Translations under genes and position numbers: made by a program
The notes under the pieces: model-generated
What the model saw: only the letters and a program-made list of their open reading frames with translations
What the model was told of the DNA's origin: nothing
The model's database searches: none
Assembly: GCA_910575615.1 (NCBI GenBank)
Contig: CAJTEX010000025.1
Coordinates: 1-45,755, forward strand
DNA from: Bacteroidales bacterium
GTDB lineage: Bacteria > Bacteroidota > Bacteroidia > Bacteroidales > Muribaculaceae
DNA: 45,755 nt
Direction of reading: 5' to 3'
Shown here: positions 1 through 11,895 of the stretch, in pieces
Layout of the letters: every line of letters starts with the position of its first letter
Position numbering within the stretch: position 1 is the first letter of the stretch

Positions 1-111
1 ACACTTATTTTCTTGAAAATCAGAGGTTGAGCTCTCTCCATCCGAACTGCCCTCGCTATAAAATAACACATTTCTCGATAATGAGACGGAATCTTAAATG
101 AAAGAGCCGTG
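1..111. mobile_element. Edge of an element sharing an 18-bp end with the MITE at 44584-44761
   Basis: Positions 94-111 read TTAAATGAAAGAGCCGTG, identical to the right end of the 178-bp element at 44584-44761. The stretch left of it does not resemble that element's interior. It may therefore be a longer relative, such as a full insertion sequence, cut by the window edge. If the insertion rule is the same, the flanking duplication would be GGTCAAATG (112-120). A short minus-strand reading frame opens at 71 (or 41) and runs off the window; its product cannot be judged. Confidence 0.5.
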
Positions 112-163
112 GGTCAAATGAGCGAATTTTTCGCCGGTTCTTCCGTGTCTCGCTGTTTATTGC

Positions 164-171
164 TAACTTTG
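164..171 (+). promoter_or_regulatory. Probable purT promoter, -7 box
   Basis: TAACTTTG matches the Bacteroidetes -7 consensus TAnnTTTG. It lies 52 bases before the purT start codon and just downstream of the element end at 94-111. A clear -33 TTG box is not obvious. Confidence 0.55.
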
Positions 172-223
172 TGGCAGAATTTTTAATGTCCCACTATCAA
201 TCCCTCTTCTCCACCAAGACCAG

Positions 224-1408
224 ATGACAAAGATTGGATCTGTAATGACCCCGTCGGGAAAGAAAGCACTGCTCCTTGGCAGCGGTGAGCTTGGAAAGGA
301 AGTCGCAATCGAGCTGCAACGTTACGGCGTTAAAGTAGTGGCCTGCGACAAGTATGCAAACGCACCTGCGATGCAGGTGGCCCATAGCAGCCGCGTCTTC
401 AACATGCTTGATGGCGAAAAACTGCTCGAGGTCATCAAAGAGGAAAACCCCGACCACATCATCCCCGAGGTGGAGGCTATCGCGACCCCGGTGTTGATGG
501 AGGTCGAGAAACAAGGCTACAACGTCACCCCTACGGCCAAAGCGGCGTGGCTCACGATGAACCGCGAAGGCATCCGTCGCCTTGCCGCCGAGGAGCTGGG
601 CATACCTACTTCTCCCTACCGCTTCGCCAACACACGCGAGGAGTTTATGCAGGCAGTGGAGGAAATCGGCCTCCCATGTGTCGTGAAACCTGTCATGAGT
701 TCGTCGGGCCACGGACAGTCCACCATCAAGACCGAGGCAGACATCGAGGCCGCCTGGAAAGAAGCGCAGGAAGGCGGACGTGCCGGAGCCGGACGTGTGA
801 TTGTAGAGGGATTCGTAAGTTTCGACTACGAAATCACATTGCTCACAGTGAGATCAGTCTCGGGCACGACTTTCTGCGAGCCAATTGGCCACATCCAGGT
901 AAACGGAGACTACCGCGAATCCTGGCAGCCTCAGCCTATGAGCCAGCAGGCCATTGAAGAAGCCCGCGCGATTGCCAAGAAAATCACTGACGCTCTGGGC
1001 GGCTACGGTATCTTCGGAGTGGAGCTGTTCATAAAGGATGACCACGTTATCTTCAGCGAGGTCTCACCCCGCCCCCATGACACGGGTATGGTGACGATGA
1101 TTTCCCAGGATCTCAGCGAGTTTGGGCTGCATGCCCGCGCGTTGCTTGGCCTGCCTGTTCCCGCGATACGCTTCTATGGCCCTTCATGCTCAAGGGCGGT
1201 GGTGGTCGAAGGTGACACCAAGGAGGTTGAATTTGATAATCTCGAACAGGTGATGGCCGAACCGGGTGTGCAGATGCGTATTTTCGGCAAGCCGGAGGTA
1301 AAGGGTCACCGCCGAATGGCAGTGATACTGGCTACTGCCGACACACTCGAAGAGGCACGGGCTAAAGCCATCCGTGCGCAGAATGCACTGAAAATCAATA
1401 TCAAATAA
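224..1408 (+). CDS. purT: Formate-dependent phosphoribosylglycinamide formyltransferase (PurT)
   Basis: This cytosolic ATP-grasp enzyme makes formyl-GAR from GAR, formate and ATP, the folate-independent version of the third step of purine synthesis. The product is 394 aa, the usual full length. The N-terminal pre-ATP-grasp fold shows [11 protein letters not shown] near residue 17, followed by a central ATP-grasp domain with [15 protein letters not shown] near residues 149-163 and a metal-binding [11 protein letters not shown] near 280-290. The ATG at 224 was chosen because the protein aligns from there; no strong ribosome site is visible, as is normal for this phylum. It is convergent with purA, another purine gene, but they are not one operon. 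Family assignment is secure. Confidence 0.95.
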   Translation: MTKIGSVMTPSGKKALLLGSGELGKEVAIELQRYGVKVVACDKYANAPAMQVAHSSRVFNMLDGEKLLEVIKEENPDHIIPEVEAIATPVLMEVEKQGYNVTPTAKAAWLTMNREGIRRLAAEELGIPTSPYRFANTREEFMQAVEEIGLPCVVKPVMSSSGHGQSTIKTEADIEAAWKEAQEGGRAGAGRVIVEGFVSFDYEITLLTVRSVSGTTFCEPIGHIQVNGDYRESWQPQPMSQQAIEEARAIAKKITDALGGYGIFGVELFIKDDHVIFSEVSPRPHDTGMVTMISQDLSEFGLHARALLGLPVPAIRFYGPSCSRAVVVEGDTKEVEFDNLEQVMAEPGVQMRIFGKPEVKGHRRMAVILATADTLEEARAKAIRAQNALKINIK

Positions 1409-1435
1409 TTTTTGTTGTTTTTTTGTAAAAAAAAT

Positions 1436-1469
1436 AACGCCCGGCACACAATATTGCGTGCCGGGCGTT
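1436..1469. terminator. Bidirectional-looking terminator hairpin between purT and purA
   Basis: AACGCCCGGCAC (1436-1447) pairs perfectly with GTGCCGGGCGTT (1458-1469). The minus-strand transcript continues into a run of T after the stem, so it is best formed to stop minus-strand transcription, but it lies close enough to purT to serve both. Confidence 0.75.
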
Positions 1470-1501
1470 CGTTATTAAATTACTGATTGCACCTAGTTAT
1501 T

Positions 1502-1653
1502 TTGGAGCGTTTCGCTCCAACCCTTTATCTACAACAAAGGAGATTTAATTAAAAATCAGGCGTCTTCCGTGAGGAAGGCGCCTGATGCGCTTTTGAGGCA
1601 ACGGTATCTCGGCATAATGGCTATGACAAAATCAAGCCGGAGCAGCTCCGGCT
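1502..1653. terminator. Cluster of three more hairpins downstream of purA
   Basis: Three further inverted repeats fill the 328-bp gap between the convergent genes: TTGGAGCG/CGCTCCAA (1502-1520), a 10-bp stem with a GTGA loop (1559-1582) followed on the minus strand by TGATTTTT, and the near-perfect palindrome AGCCGGAGCAGCTCCGGCT (1635-1653). The 1559-1582 hairpin is the most likely purA terminator. No gene is seen in this gap. Confidence 0.6.
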
Positions 1654-1736
1654 GTGGAGCCTCCGGCTTGACCAATCATTGCTTATTGTGTATTCGGTTC
1701 GTTCCGGTGTGCCGACGGCATCGTCGACACACGAAA

Positions 1737-3014
1737 TCAACGCTCGATGGTCTGGGTGCGGTCAGGGCCTACAGACACGATTGTGATAGGTGTGGCCAAT
1801 GCCTTTTCGAGGAATTCTATATATGCTTTGAACGCGGCGGGGAATTGAGCCTCTGATGTCACGGCTGTCATCGGTGTTTTCCATCCGGGGATGTCAACGT
1901 AAACCGGTTCTACGCTTCCGGTCTCGATCGAGAAGGGGAAATCGCGTGTCTCTTTGCCGTTTATCTTGTATGCGACGCATGCGCGGATTGTGTCGAAGCC
2001 GTCAAGCACATCGCTCTTCATCATAATCAGCTGGGTCACACCATTGATCATAATCGCATAGCGTAGGGCGACAAGGTCAATCCAGCCGCAGCGGCGTTCG
2101 CGTCCGGTTACCGCGCCATATTCGTGGCCGAGATCACGTATAGTCTTTCCGGTCTCATCAAACAGTTCTGTCGGGAACGGCCCTGCGCCAACGCGGGTGC
2201 AATATGCCTTGAAGATGCCAAACACCTCCCCTATTCTGTTGGGCGCGATTCCGAGACCGGTACAAGCGCCCGCACACACGGTGTTGGATGAGGTGACGAA
2301 AGGATATGATCCGAAATCCACATCGAGCATGGTGCCTTGGGCTCCTTCACACAACACTTTCTTTCCTTCGGACAGGAGTTTGTTGACAACAAATTCAGAA
2401 TCAACGATGTCGAAGCCCCTGAGATACTCGATGGCATCGAGCCATGCGGTCTCCATCCTGGCCAATGTCTCGCTGTCGGCCGGGCAGCCCATATCGGCGA
2501 GTCTGCGCAGGTGAGCGTCGCGGTGGGACTCATATTTCCCCTTGGCCGTGGCGGGATTCTCCACGTCTCCAAGGCGCAGGCCGTTGCGCGAGATTTTGTC
2601 TGTGTATGTGGGACCGATTCCTTTGCCTGTGGTGCCGATTTTCGCGTCGCCTTTGGCTTTCTCCCCGGCAGCGTCGAGCAGGCGGTGGGTCGGAAGAATC
2701 AGGTGGGCTTTTCGAGAAAGCTTCAGCACCTTCTTCAGATTCACGCCAGATGCCTCAAGGGCTTCGGCCTCTTCACGGAACAACACAGGGTCGAGCACCA
2801 CTCCGTTGCCTATAAGGTTTGTCTGGCCGCTCTGGAAAATTCCGGAGGGTATTGAACGTAGCACGTATTTCTTGCCGTCGAATTCAAGTGTGTGGCCGGC
2901 GTTGGGCCCACCCTGAAACCGGGCGACAGCGTCGTAGCGCGGGGTTAACACGTCAACCACCTTTCCTTTTCCTTCGTCGCCCCACTGGAGGCCGAGCAAA
3001 ACGTCAACTTTCAT
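1737..3014 (-). CDS. purA: Adenylosuccinate synthase (PurA)
   Basis: This enzyme joins IMP and aspartate using GTP to form adenylosuccinate, committing purine synthesis to AMP. The product is 425 aa from the ATG at 3014. The GTP-binding and catalytic loop QWGDEGKGK (residues 10-18) and GPNAGHT near residue 40 are intact, as is TGRERRCGW in the middle of the protein. The frame stays open upstream of 3014 for over 200 bases, but that stretch overlaps the end of the Fur-type gene and lacks family similarity, so the inner start was chosen. It follows the regulator gene by 62 bases on the same strand and may be co-transcribed with it. Confidence 0.95.
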   Translation of the reverse strand: MKVDVLLGLQWGDEGKGKVVDVLTPRYDAVARFQGGPNAGHTLEFDGKKYVLRSIPSGIFQSGQTNLIGNGVVLDPVLFREEAEALEASGVNLKKVLKLSRKAHLILPTHRLLDAAGEKAKGDAKIGTTGKGIGPTYTDKISRNGLRLGDVENPATAKGKYESHRDAHLRRLADMGCPADSETLARMETAWLDAIEYLRGFDIVDSEFVVNKLLSEGKKVLCEGAQGTMLDVDFGSYPFVTSSNTVCAGACTGLGIAPNRIGEVFGIFKAYCTRVGAGPFPTELFDETGKTIRDLGHEYGAVTGRERRCGWIDLVALRYAIMINGVTQLIMMKSDVLDGFDTIRACVAYKINGKETRDFPFSIETGSVEPVYVDIPGWKTPMTAVTSEAQFPAAFKAYIEFLEKALATPITIVSVGPDRTQTIER

Positions 3015-3076
3015 TCTGTCTTGTTTTTTTGTTGACCATGGCGAAACTTGTCTGACAGCATCGCGCAGGTCTCTGT

Positions 3077-3556
3077 CTATGATTGGTTTCTGTTTGTTTT
3101 TGTCTTCTGCCGCCGACAGCGTCCGCATGTGCCGTAGACATACAGGGCGCAACTCTCGGCCTTGAATCCCGCGTATTTCCGGCTGCACAAGTCGGCAGTC
3201 AGCGCGGAGTCCCTGACCTCCCTGACGCGTCCGCATATGGTACACACCAGGTGCAGGTGGCTTTTTGAGATTCCGGGGAGGGCCCGCTCATACTGGGCCG
3301 GCTGGTTGCCGAACTGGTGACGCCTCACCAGGCCTGCCTCAAGGAAGAGCTGCATAGTGGCGTAGACGGTCGAGCGGCTCACATGGTATCCTTCCAGCTC
3401 CATCGCCTCGCACAGCACGTCGACGTAAAAGTGTTCCCCGGTGGAGAATACCCTCTCAAGGAGGGCAAACCTTTCGGGGGTGCGCCTCAACCCGTGAGCC
3501 TTGAGATGCCTCTCAAGGGTTTCCCGGGCCGCAGGAAGTAACTTTTCGTCTTTCAT
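3077..3556 (-). CDS. Fur-family metal- or peroxide-responsive transcriptional regulator
   Basis: The 159-aa protein has the Fur layout: an N-terminal winged helix (about residues 10-85, with a recognition-helix region SRSTVYATMQLF near 60-71) and a C-terminal dimerisation domain. The structural zinc site is visible as C105-x2-C108 and C144-x2-C147, and candidate regulatory metal ligands include H41, H100 and H102. Whether it senses iron (Fur), peroxide (PerR) or zinc (Zur) cannot be settled from sequence alone. It is divergent from ftsK and sits directly upstream of purA. Confidence 0.88.
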   Translation of the reverse strand: MKDEKLLPAARETLERHLKAHGLRRTPERFALLERVFSTGEHFYVDVLCEAMELEGYHVSRSTVYATMQLFLEAGLVRRHQFGNQPAQYERALPGISKSHLHLVCTICGRVREVRDSALTADLCSRKYAGFKAESCALYVYGTCGRCRRQKTKTNRNQS

Positions 3557-3584
3557 TCGTAAGCCGGAATTTCAGTTCGCGTCC

Positions 3585-3593
3585 ACAAAGTTA
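3585..3593 (-). promoter_or_regulatory. Promoter of the Fur-type gene and purA, -7 box
   Basis: On the minus strand this reads TAACTTTGT, a consensus -7 box about 29 bases before the regulator start codon. It probably drives the regulator and possibly purA. Confidence 0.6.
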
Positions 3594-3718
3594 CATTTTA
3601 TCCGTCGTATATGAAAATAAATCTCCGAGATGTTGACCTGCATATCGCCCTTTTTGAGTTTTTTGCACAAAGTTTCCCTGAAGCTCGATTTTGGATTGGT
3701 ATTGTTGTGGAAATTGTG

Positions 3719-3727
3719 TAAATTTGC
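3719..3727 (+). promoter_or_regulatory. ftsK promoter, -7 box
   Basis: TAAATTTGC matches the -7 consensus and lies 29 bases before the ftsK ATG; TTGG-type sequence upstream near 3690-3697 could be the -33 element. Confidence 0.6.
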
Positions 3728-3756
3728 ATCAATTTACCCCATAGGAACATACTTGA

Positions 3757-6873
<3,117 letters not shown>

Positions 6874-6920
6874 CCAACCGCTGACAGCCACGGCGACCAT
6901 GTCGCAACAAATCTCAGATT

Positions 6921-7556
6921 ATGACAAACAAACAGTCTCACATACGGATTTTACTGGCAGCGTTGTTGATGATATTGACAGCTATGCCGGCCATATATGC
7001 CGCCCAGCCATCCGCCCAATCATCGCTTGACAAGATGATTGCGGCAATAAAACGCCATCCGTCTATGACGGTGGTCTTCACCGTGTGGAACAATGGCAAT
7101 TCATCTACCGGCACGATGAACCTGTCCGGTCGGAATTTCCATATCTCAACCCCGGAGATGAAAGTCTGGTATGACGGGAAAACCCAGTGGAGTTACGCGC
7201 CGTCAGCCGGGGAGGTCAACATCACGGAGCCGACATCTGAGGAGCTCGCCCAGACAAATCCGTTCTCGATTCTGTCCGGGTTGAACCGAGATTTCACGTG
7301 CCGCCGGCTGAAGGCTCCAGCTGGCTCAGAGCGTATTGAGCTTGTCCCGAAAAAAAAGACCGCCGATTTCGAGTCGGCCACAATCACGCTGAGATCATCC
7401 ACATCAATGCCCCAGGAAATCTCCATCAAGGACTCCAAGGGCAAAGTGACCACTGTGAAAATTACAAGCATCACCGCCGGAAAATCCATGCCTGCCGGAG
7501 CATTCCGGTTCAACAAGACGGCGTATCCCGGAGTGGAGATTGTCGACTTGCGTTGA
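6921..7556 (+). CDS. LolA-like periplasmic lipoprotein carrier
   Basis: The 211-aa protein starts with a signal peptide: Lys/Arg at the N-terminus, a hydrophobic core ILLAALLMILTA, and a likely cut after IYA near residue 27. The mature part has the LolA-type half-barrel pattern, with a conserved MKVWYDGKTQW stretch near residues 85-95 and SGLNRDFTC near 130. It would shuttle lipoproteins across the periplasm to the outer membrane, or belong to the related family whose ligand is less certain. It lies between ftsK and trxB on the same strand, an arrangement consistent with one housekeeping transcription unit. Confidence 0.82.
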   Translation: MTNKQSHIRILLAALLMILTAMPAIYAAQPSAQSSLDKMIAAIKRHPSMTVVFTVWNNGNSSTGTMNLSGRNFHISTPEMKVWYDGKTQWSYAPSAGEVNITEPTSEELAQTNPFSILSGLNRDFTCRRLKAPAGSERIELVPKKKTADFESATITLRSSTSMPQEISIKDSKGKVTTVKITSITAGKSMPAGAFRFNKTAYPGVEIVDLR

Positions 7557-7607
7557 CATATATGACTAATTAATAATTAGTCTCTCCATGAAAAAACTAA
7601 TGATATT

Positions 7608-8546
7608 ATGAATGAGAAGACATCAAACTGTGTGATTATCGGCGGAGGCCCGGCCGGATATACCGCTGCTGTGTATGCCTCGCGTGCCAACCTCTCCCCT
7701 GTCCTGTATGAGGGTATGCAACCCGGCGGACAGCTGACCACCACTACTGAAGTGGAGAACTTCCCCGGCTTCCCGGGTGGCATCCAGGGCCCCGACCTCG
7801 TGGCGGAAATGAGAAAACAGGCCGAGAAGTTCGGCGCGGAAATCATTGCCGAGACAATTACTTCGGTCGATTTCTCATCGCGTCCGTTTCGCCTGACACT
7901 TGCCGACGGAAGTGAAGTCAAGGCCCACACAGTCATAATCGCCACTGGAGCATCGGCCCGCTATCTCGGATTGCCCGACGAGCAGAAGTATCTCGGAATG
8001 GGCGTGTCTGCGTGTGCGACCTGCGACGGGTTCTTCTATCGCAAGAAGAGAGTCGCCGTAGTCGGCGGCGGCGACACTGCCTGCGAGGAAGCCATGTATC
8101 TTTCAGGACTCGCGTCAAAAGTGTATCTCATCGTCCGCAAGGGATTCCTGCGCGCCTCACAGGTGATGCAAGACCGCCTGAAAGAACGCGACAACATAGA
8201 GATTCTGTTTAATTGCAACACCACCGGCCTTTTCGGAGATGAGGTCCTGGAGGGTGCCCATATCGTGGAACGCAAGGGAGAGCCAAACGAACGTCATTTC
8301 GACATCGACATCGACGGGTTTTTCCTCGCCATAGGCCATGACCCCAACACTTCCCTGTTCAGAGGCCAGATTGACCTCACTCCTGAGGGATACATCACAG
8401 TCGAGTCTCCGTCCACGCGCACATCGGTAGATGGAGTTTTCGCTGCTGGCGATGTCGCCGATCCGACATACCAGCAGGCCATCAACGCCGCCGGTTCCGG
8501 ATGCCGTGCCGCCCTTGACGCGGAGCGCTACCTTGCCAACCTGTGA
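7608..8546 (+). CDS. trxB: Thioredoxin reductase (TrxB)
   Basis: This NADPH-dependent flavoenzyme reduces thioredoxin in the cytosol. The 312-aa product has the expected length and order: an FAD-binding GGGPAGYTAA near residues 12-21, the redox pair C136-A-T-C139, the NADPH-binding GGGDTACEEA shortly after, and the second FAD motif GVFAAGDVAD near 280-290. The start at 7608 is close to the first glycine motif, as usual. A perfect AT-rich inverted repeat (CTAATTAATAATTAG, 7563-7577) lies in the gap before it. Assignment is secure. Confidence 0.96.
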   Translation: MNEKTSNCVIIGGGPAGYTAAVYASRANLSPVLYEGMQPGGQLTTTTEVENFPGFPGGIQGPDLVAEMRKQAEKFGAEIIAETITSVDFSSRPFRLTLADGSEVKAHTVIIATGASARYLGLPDEQKYLGMGVSACATCDGFFYRKKRVAVVGGGDTACEEAMYLSGLASKVYLIVRKGFLRASQVMQDRLKERDNIEILFNCNTTGLFGDEVLEGAHIVERKGEPNERHFDIDIDGFFLAIGHDPNTSLFRGQIDLTPEGYITVESPSTRTSVDGVFAAGDVADPTYQQAINAAGSGCRAALDAERYLANL

Positions 8547-8584
8547 CCTGCCGCAAATGTGACAACATACCACAAATATCTATT

Positions 8585-8630
8585 TCCTGCCTGCCGGCAA
8601 AATCTCCGGGTAGGCAGGAGATTTTGTTTT
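8585..8630 (+). terminator. Terminator after trxB
   Basis: TCCTGCCT (8585-8592) pairs with AGGCAGGA (8612-8619) and is followed by GATTTTGTTTT, a standard intrinsic terminator form. Confidence 0.7.
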
Positions 8631-8752
8631 GCAACATTATGGGGTGCACCGTGGAGATACTCGTCAAGGCCGATGTCGCCATATGTGAAGTTAGCCACAC
8701 AATAGTGGCAAAGAAGCGATGACGCCATGAGGCCAATACCCACCGGAAGTTG

Positions 8753-8761
8753 TAACTTTGC
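8753..8761 (+). promoter_or_regulatory. Promoter of the candidate small RNA, -7 box
   Basis: TAACTTTGC matches the -7 consensus. No reading frame of note starts downstream before the terminator at 8943-8975, so the transcript would be non-coding. Confidence 0.55.
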
Positions 8762-8767
8762 ACTATG

Positions 8768-8975
8768 GTTTATCAGCCGCACCTTATGAGGGCGGTTGAT
8801 AAAGGCAACTAAGAGAATAACTGATCGTAAGGGAATCAATAGGCGTGGCAGACACGCCGGATCATTTTATTCATTGTGTGTAAATTCCGTCGGTGATGCA
8901 TCGGGGCGACCCGATTGCCAGCTGACGGGAATTAATGTGAGGAAGCACCCCCGTCGAGAGACGTGGGGCTTTTTT
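8768..8975 (+). ncRNA. Candidate structured non-coding RNA upstream of rpsP
   Basis: About 208 bases lie between a consensus promoter and a hairpin-plus-T terminator and form several stems. TTTATCAGCCGC pairs with GCGGTTGATAAA near the 5' end. GGCGTG/CACGCC follows near 8845-8865. A two-layer stem comes next: AATTCCGTC with GACGGGAATT, enclosing ATCGGG/CCCGAT. The terminator stem begins AAGCACCCCCGTC and ends GACGTGGGGCTT with six T. I could not match it to a family I know (not tmRNA, SRP RNA or RNase P), and 6S RNA is possible but the fold does not look like one long hairpin. rpsP has its own promoter downstream, so this is probably a separate transcript. Confidence 0.5.
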
Positions 8976-9050
8976 AATTAATTGTGGTGGAATCGCGTCT
9001 GTATGCCCAGTGAATTTTAATGCTTTTTTGTTCTTGATTTTGCCAAGGGC

Positions 9051-9082
9051 TTGGATATGTCGGAGGAAATCCGTAACTTTGC
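9051..9082 (+). promoter_or_regulatory. rpsP promoter (-33 and -7 boxes)
   Basis: TTGG (9051-9054) and TAACTTTGC (9074-9082) are separated by 19 bases, a textbook Bacteroidetes sigma-70-type promoter, 66 bases before the rpsP start. Confidence 0.75.
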
Positions 9083-9147
9083 GGTCGCATTTCCCGGTCA
9101 CGAGCTGGCTGGGAGACGCAATACAAACTCATTAACATACATTTTTA

Positions 9148-9702
9148 ATGGCAACAAAAATCAGACTGCAACGCCATGGTCGCAAGAACTATGCGTTCTA
9201 TCCTATTGTAATCGCCAACAGCAGGGCACCACGAGATGGTAGGTTTATTGAAAGGATTGGTTCATACAATCCCAACACTAATCCTGCTACAATCACACTC
9301 AATTTTGAGCGAGCTTTGTATTGGGTCAACGTGGGCGCACAGCCTACTGACACTGTCCGCAGCATCCTCTCGAAAGAGGGCGTGTTGCTGATGAAGCACC
9401 TCCAGGGTGGCATCAAGAAAGGCGCTTTCGACGAGGCTGAAGCACAGCGTCGTTTCGATGCCTGGAAGGCCAACAAGGAGAAGGCAGTGGAGGCCGTGAA
9501 GGCTTCTGACGCCGACAAAAAGGCCGCCGCAGCCAAGGAGCGTCTTGCCGCCGAGCAGGCCAAGAACGCCGCCAAGGCAGAGGAGGTAGCCAAGAAGAAA
9601 GCCGAAATCGCTGCCGCCAAGGCTGCGGAAGAGGCTGCCAAGGCCGCAGAAGAGGCTCCCGCTGAGGAAGCCCCCGCTGCTGAAGAGGCTGCCGCCGAAT
9701 AA
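9148..9702 (+). CDS. rpsP: 30S ribosomal protein S16 with long C-terminal tail
   Basis: The first ~90 residues are the S16 fold (start [20 protein letters not shown]), which helps assemble the 30S subunit. The remaining ~95 residues are an Ala/Glu/Lys-rich, probably helical extension of near-repetitive AAKAAEEA units, giving 184 aa. Long S16 tails are common in Bacteroidetes, so the tail is expected rather than an assembly fault. The gene is monocistronic here, with its own promoter and terminator. Confidence 0.96.
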   Translation: MATKIRLQRHGRKNYAFYPIVIANSRAPRDGRFIERIGSYNPNTNPATITLNFERALYWVNVGAQPTDTVRSILSKEGVLLMKHLQGGIKKGAFDEAEAQRRFDAWKANKEKAVEAVKASDADKKAAAAKERLAAEQAKNAAKAEEVAKKKAEIAAAKAAEEAAKAAEEAPAEEAPAAEEAAAE

Positions 9703-9739
9703 TAGACTCCGGCTGACAACTTGCTTAACAACTAACAAT

Positions 9740-9780
9740 CCCGGAGGGGCTCTTGACAAGAGTGCTTCCGGGTTTGTTTG
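9740..9780 (+). terminator. Terminator after rpsP
   Basis: CCCGGAG (9740-9746) pairs with CTTCCGGG (9765-9772), with an inner CTCTT/AAGAG stem, followed by TTTGTTTG. Confidence 0.75.
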
Positions 9781-9813
9781 TCTTTGTTTTCAGATGCTCT
9801 CCATAAATTGTAT

Positions 9814-10788
9814 ATGAGCCATCCACTGGTTTCGGTGATAGTCCCCAATTATAATTATGCCCGATATCTCCCTGAAAGGATGGAATCGGTGCTGGGACAG
9901 ACATTCCGTGATTTCGAGGTGATTATCCTTGACGATTGTTCCACTGACGACTCCCGGCAAATCATTGAGGAATATCGTGGCAATTCCAAAGTAAAGTCGA
10001 TTACATACAATGAATCTAACTCCGGCAGCCCTTTCAGGCAATGGTTCAAAGGGATAGAGGAAGCGCGGGGAGATTTTATCTGGATTGCAGAGTCTGACGA
10101 TTCTGCCAAACCTGACTTCATTGAAAAGATGGTAAAGGGGCTTCAGGATTATCCTTCAGCAGTCCTGGCAATCTCAGGGACACATGTCATCGACGAGAAC
10201 GGCAAACGCACTACCCAGACTTTTGACCGATGGGACAAAAGTGACGAGCAAGGAGAAGGCTTCGTCAAGCTATACGACGGTCGCAAATATCTTATACACA
10301 ACTTATATTGGGCCTGCTACGTATATAATGCGAGTTGCGTGGTGTTCCGCCGCGAAGCTTTTTTCAAAGACGATTACTCACGCAGCCTTACGATGCGCAA
10401 TGCTGGCGACTGGCTCTTCTGGTCGCGCCTCCTATGCCACGGCGACATTCTTGAGGTCAGGGAGAAAATAAGTTTCCTGCGTCGCCATTCCGGCAGTGTC
10501 ACATTTGCGGGCAACAAAAGCGGCAATCTTCTGAAAGAAGATGCCGTGGTGGTGAAAGCAATCGAAAGCATGGTGGACGTGGGCAGGTATCGCAGAATGA
10601 TCCGTCACGGTGAAATGCTCAAACGGATTGCCCGGATGGATATCGCAGAAGACCTGAGGCGCCAATATCGCCAAGAGGTAAAGGATACATTGGGAGCGTC
10701 TGAGTTTGAGTATATTGTCGAACGTGTAAACAAACTGTTCTCAAAGTATCTGCCGTTTCTTATCACCTCTGCCAAAGATTTGATATAA
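9814..10788 (+). CDS. Family 2 glycosyltransferase
   Basis: The 324-aa protein begins with the GT2 nucleotide-sugar domain: VSVIVPNYNYARYL at the N-terminus, IILDDCSTDDS near residue 45, and an acidic metal-site region IAESDDSAKPDF near 90-100. No membrane segment is obvious, so it is probably a cytosolic or peripheral enzyme adding one sugar to a surface glycan. The ATG at 9814 is preferred over an upstream in-frame TTG at 9778, which lies within the rpsP terminator. It is followed by a second GT2 gene, suggesting a small surface-glycan operon. Confidence 0.85.
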   Translation: MSHPLVSVIVPNYNYARYLPERMESVLGQTFRDFEVIILDDCSTDDSRQIIEEYRGNSKVKSITYNESNSGSPFRQWFKGIEEARGDFIWIAESDDSAKPDFIEKMVKGLQDYPSAVLAISGTHVIDENGKRTTQTFDRWDKSDEQGEGFVKLYDGRKYLIHNLYWACYVYNASCVVFRREAFFKDDYSRSLTMRNAGDWLFWSRLLCHGDILEVREKISFLRRHSGSVTFAGNKSGNLLKEDAVVVKAIESMVDVGRYRRMIRHGEMLKRIARMDIAEDLRRQYRQEVKDTLGASEFEYIVERVNKLFSKYLPFLITSAKDLI

Positions 10789-10852
10789 TCCGTCAAGGGC
10801 AGGATTTGCGCTTGCCCGTAAGCCAAATCGAAACATACAGGAATCGTACGCT

Positions 10853-11719
10853 ATGCCGGAACACAACAGCGAGCCTCTGGTCTCGATAATAATGCCCGCT
10901 TATAAACAAGCTGAATACGTCGCCGAAGCATTGGATTCGGTGACAAAGCAGTCCTACTCCAACTGGGAGGTCATTGTAGTGGATGACGGTTCTCCTGACA
11001 ATGTCGCTGAGATTGTGGAGAAGTTTGCCCGTGCCGATAAGAGAATCAAATTCCTACACACGGGAAACAAAGGGGTGTCTGCAGCCCGCAACCGTGCTGT
11101 AGCTGAATCGTCAGGCTGTTACATCCTCCCGCTTGATGCTGACGACACGATTGAGCCTTCGTATATTGAAAAATGCGTGAAGCGCTTTCTTGACAGCCCC
11201 GAAACAGATGTGGTGTATTGCCAATGGAAATATTTCGGACAAGCAAAGAAGACCCCTGGTCTTGAATACGTGGATTATGAAACCATGTTGTTGAGCAACC
11301 GCATCTTTGTCAGCGCAATGTTCCGTAAATCCCGTTTTGAAGAAATCGGAGGATATGACGAAGAAATGCGCAAAGGCATGGAGGACTGGGAATTCTGGAT
11401 TCGTTTCCTCGACAGAAATTCGGTTGTGTACCAGATTCCCGAACAGCTTTTCAATTACAGGATAAAGGAGAGCTCCAGGAATGTCGAAGCTAAAAAAGAG
11501 TTGACATTGTTTGAGATTGAGCTGTATGTGCTGTCCAAACACAAGGAAAAATACAGCTCGATGTTCGGCACCCCAATATGCTATCTTGGTGACGCGCTGC
11601 GCTTCAAAAGGAAGTACTACGGCATCTGGTATAAAAGACTCTGGTATGGCTGTGCCAGATTGCTTGGCAACGACAAACTTGAAAAGCGATATGGTCACAA
11701 CAAGCTGCTGGGGCGCTGA
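10853..11719 (+). CDS. Family 2 glycosyltransferase (second of the pair)
   Basis: The 288-aa protein has the GT2 start VSIIMPAYKQAEYVAEAL, the IVVDDGSPDN loop near residues 40-50 and a PLDADDTIEP metal-site motif near residues 94-103, all typical of inverting GT-A enzymes. Later, KGMEDWEFWIRFL resembles the ED motif containing the likely catalytic base. It is 64 bases downstream of the first glycosyltransferase and on the same strand, so the two probably act on the same glycan; the acceptor is unknown. Confidence 0.87.
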   Translation: MPEHNSEPLVSIIMPAYKQAEYVAEALDSVTKQSYSNWEVIVVDDGSPDNVAEIVEKFARADKRIKFLHTGNKGVSAARNRAVAESSGCYILPLDADDTIEPSYIEKCVKRFLDSPETDVVYCQWKYFGQAKKTPGLEYVDYETMLLSNRIFVSAMFRKSRFEEIGGYDEEMRKGMEDWEFWIRFLDRNSVVYQIPEQLFNYRIKESSRNVEAKKELTLFEIELYVLSKHKEKYSSMFGTPICYLGDALRFKRKYYGIWYKRLWYGCARLLGNDKLEKRYGHNKLLGR

Positions 11720-11863
11720 GTCCCTGGCCAACCGACTCTTTTTGACACCACTTATAACCGATATATCAACATATAGCATCCTCACATTTGAGCAGATTAA
11801 GAAAATCCTAATCATTTTCTGTCTGTCTCAACATATGTTGAGAGCAAAGTCGCGATCTATGCC

Positions 11864-11872
11864 TAAATTTGC
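11864..11872 (+). promoter_or_regulatory. Promoter of the interrupted gene at 11896
   Basis: TAAATTTGC fits the -7 consensus 23 bases before the ATG at 11896. The perfect palindrome TCAACATATGTTGA lies just upstream (11828-11841) and could be an operator. Confidence 0.5.
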
Positions 11873-11895
11873 CTAAATTCCAAAATAGGCTGAAA

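Noticed and set aside
2197-3055. Several plus-strand frames antisense to purA
   Set aside because: They are shadows of the strongly conserved purA frame; no family pattern or promoter.
8640-8975. tRNA or tmRNA gene
   Set aside because: No cloverleaf, no CCA end and no tag-coding frame.
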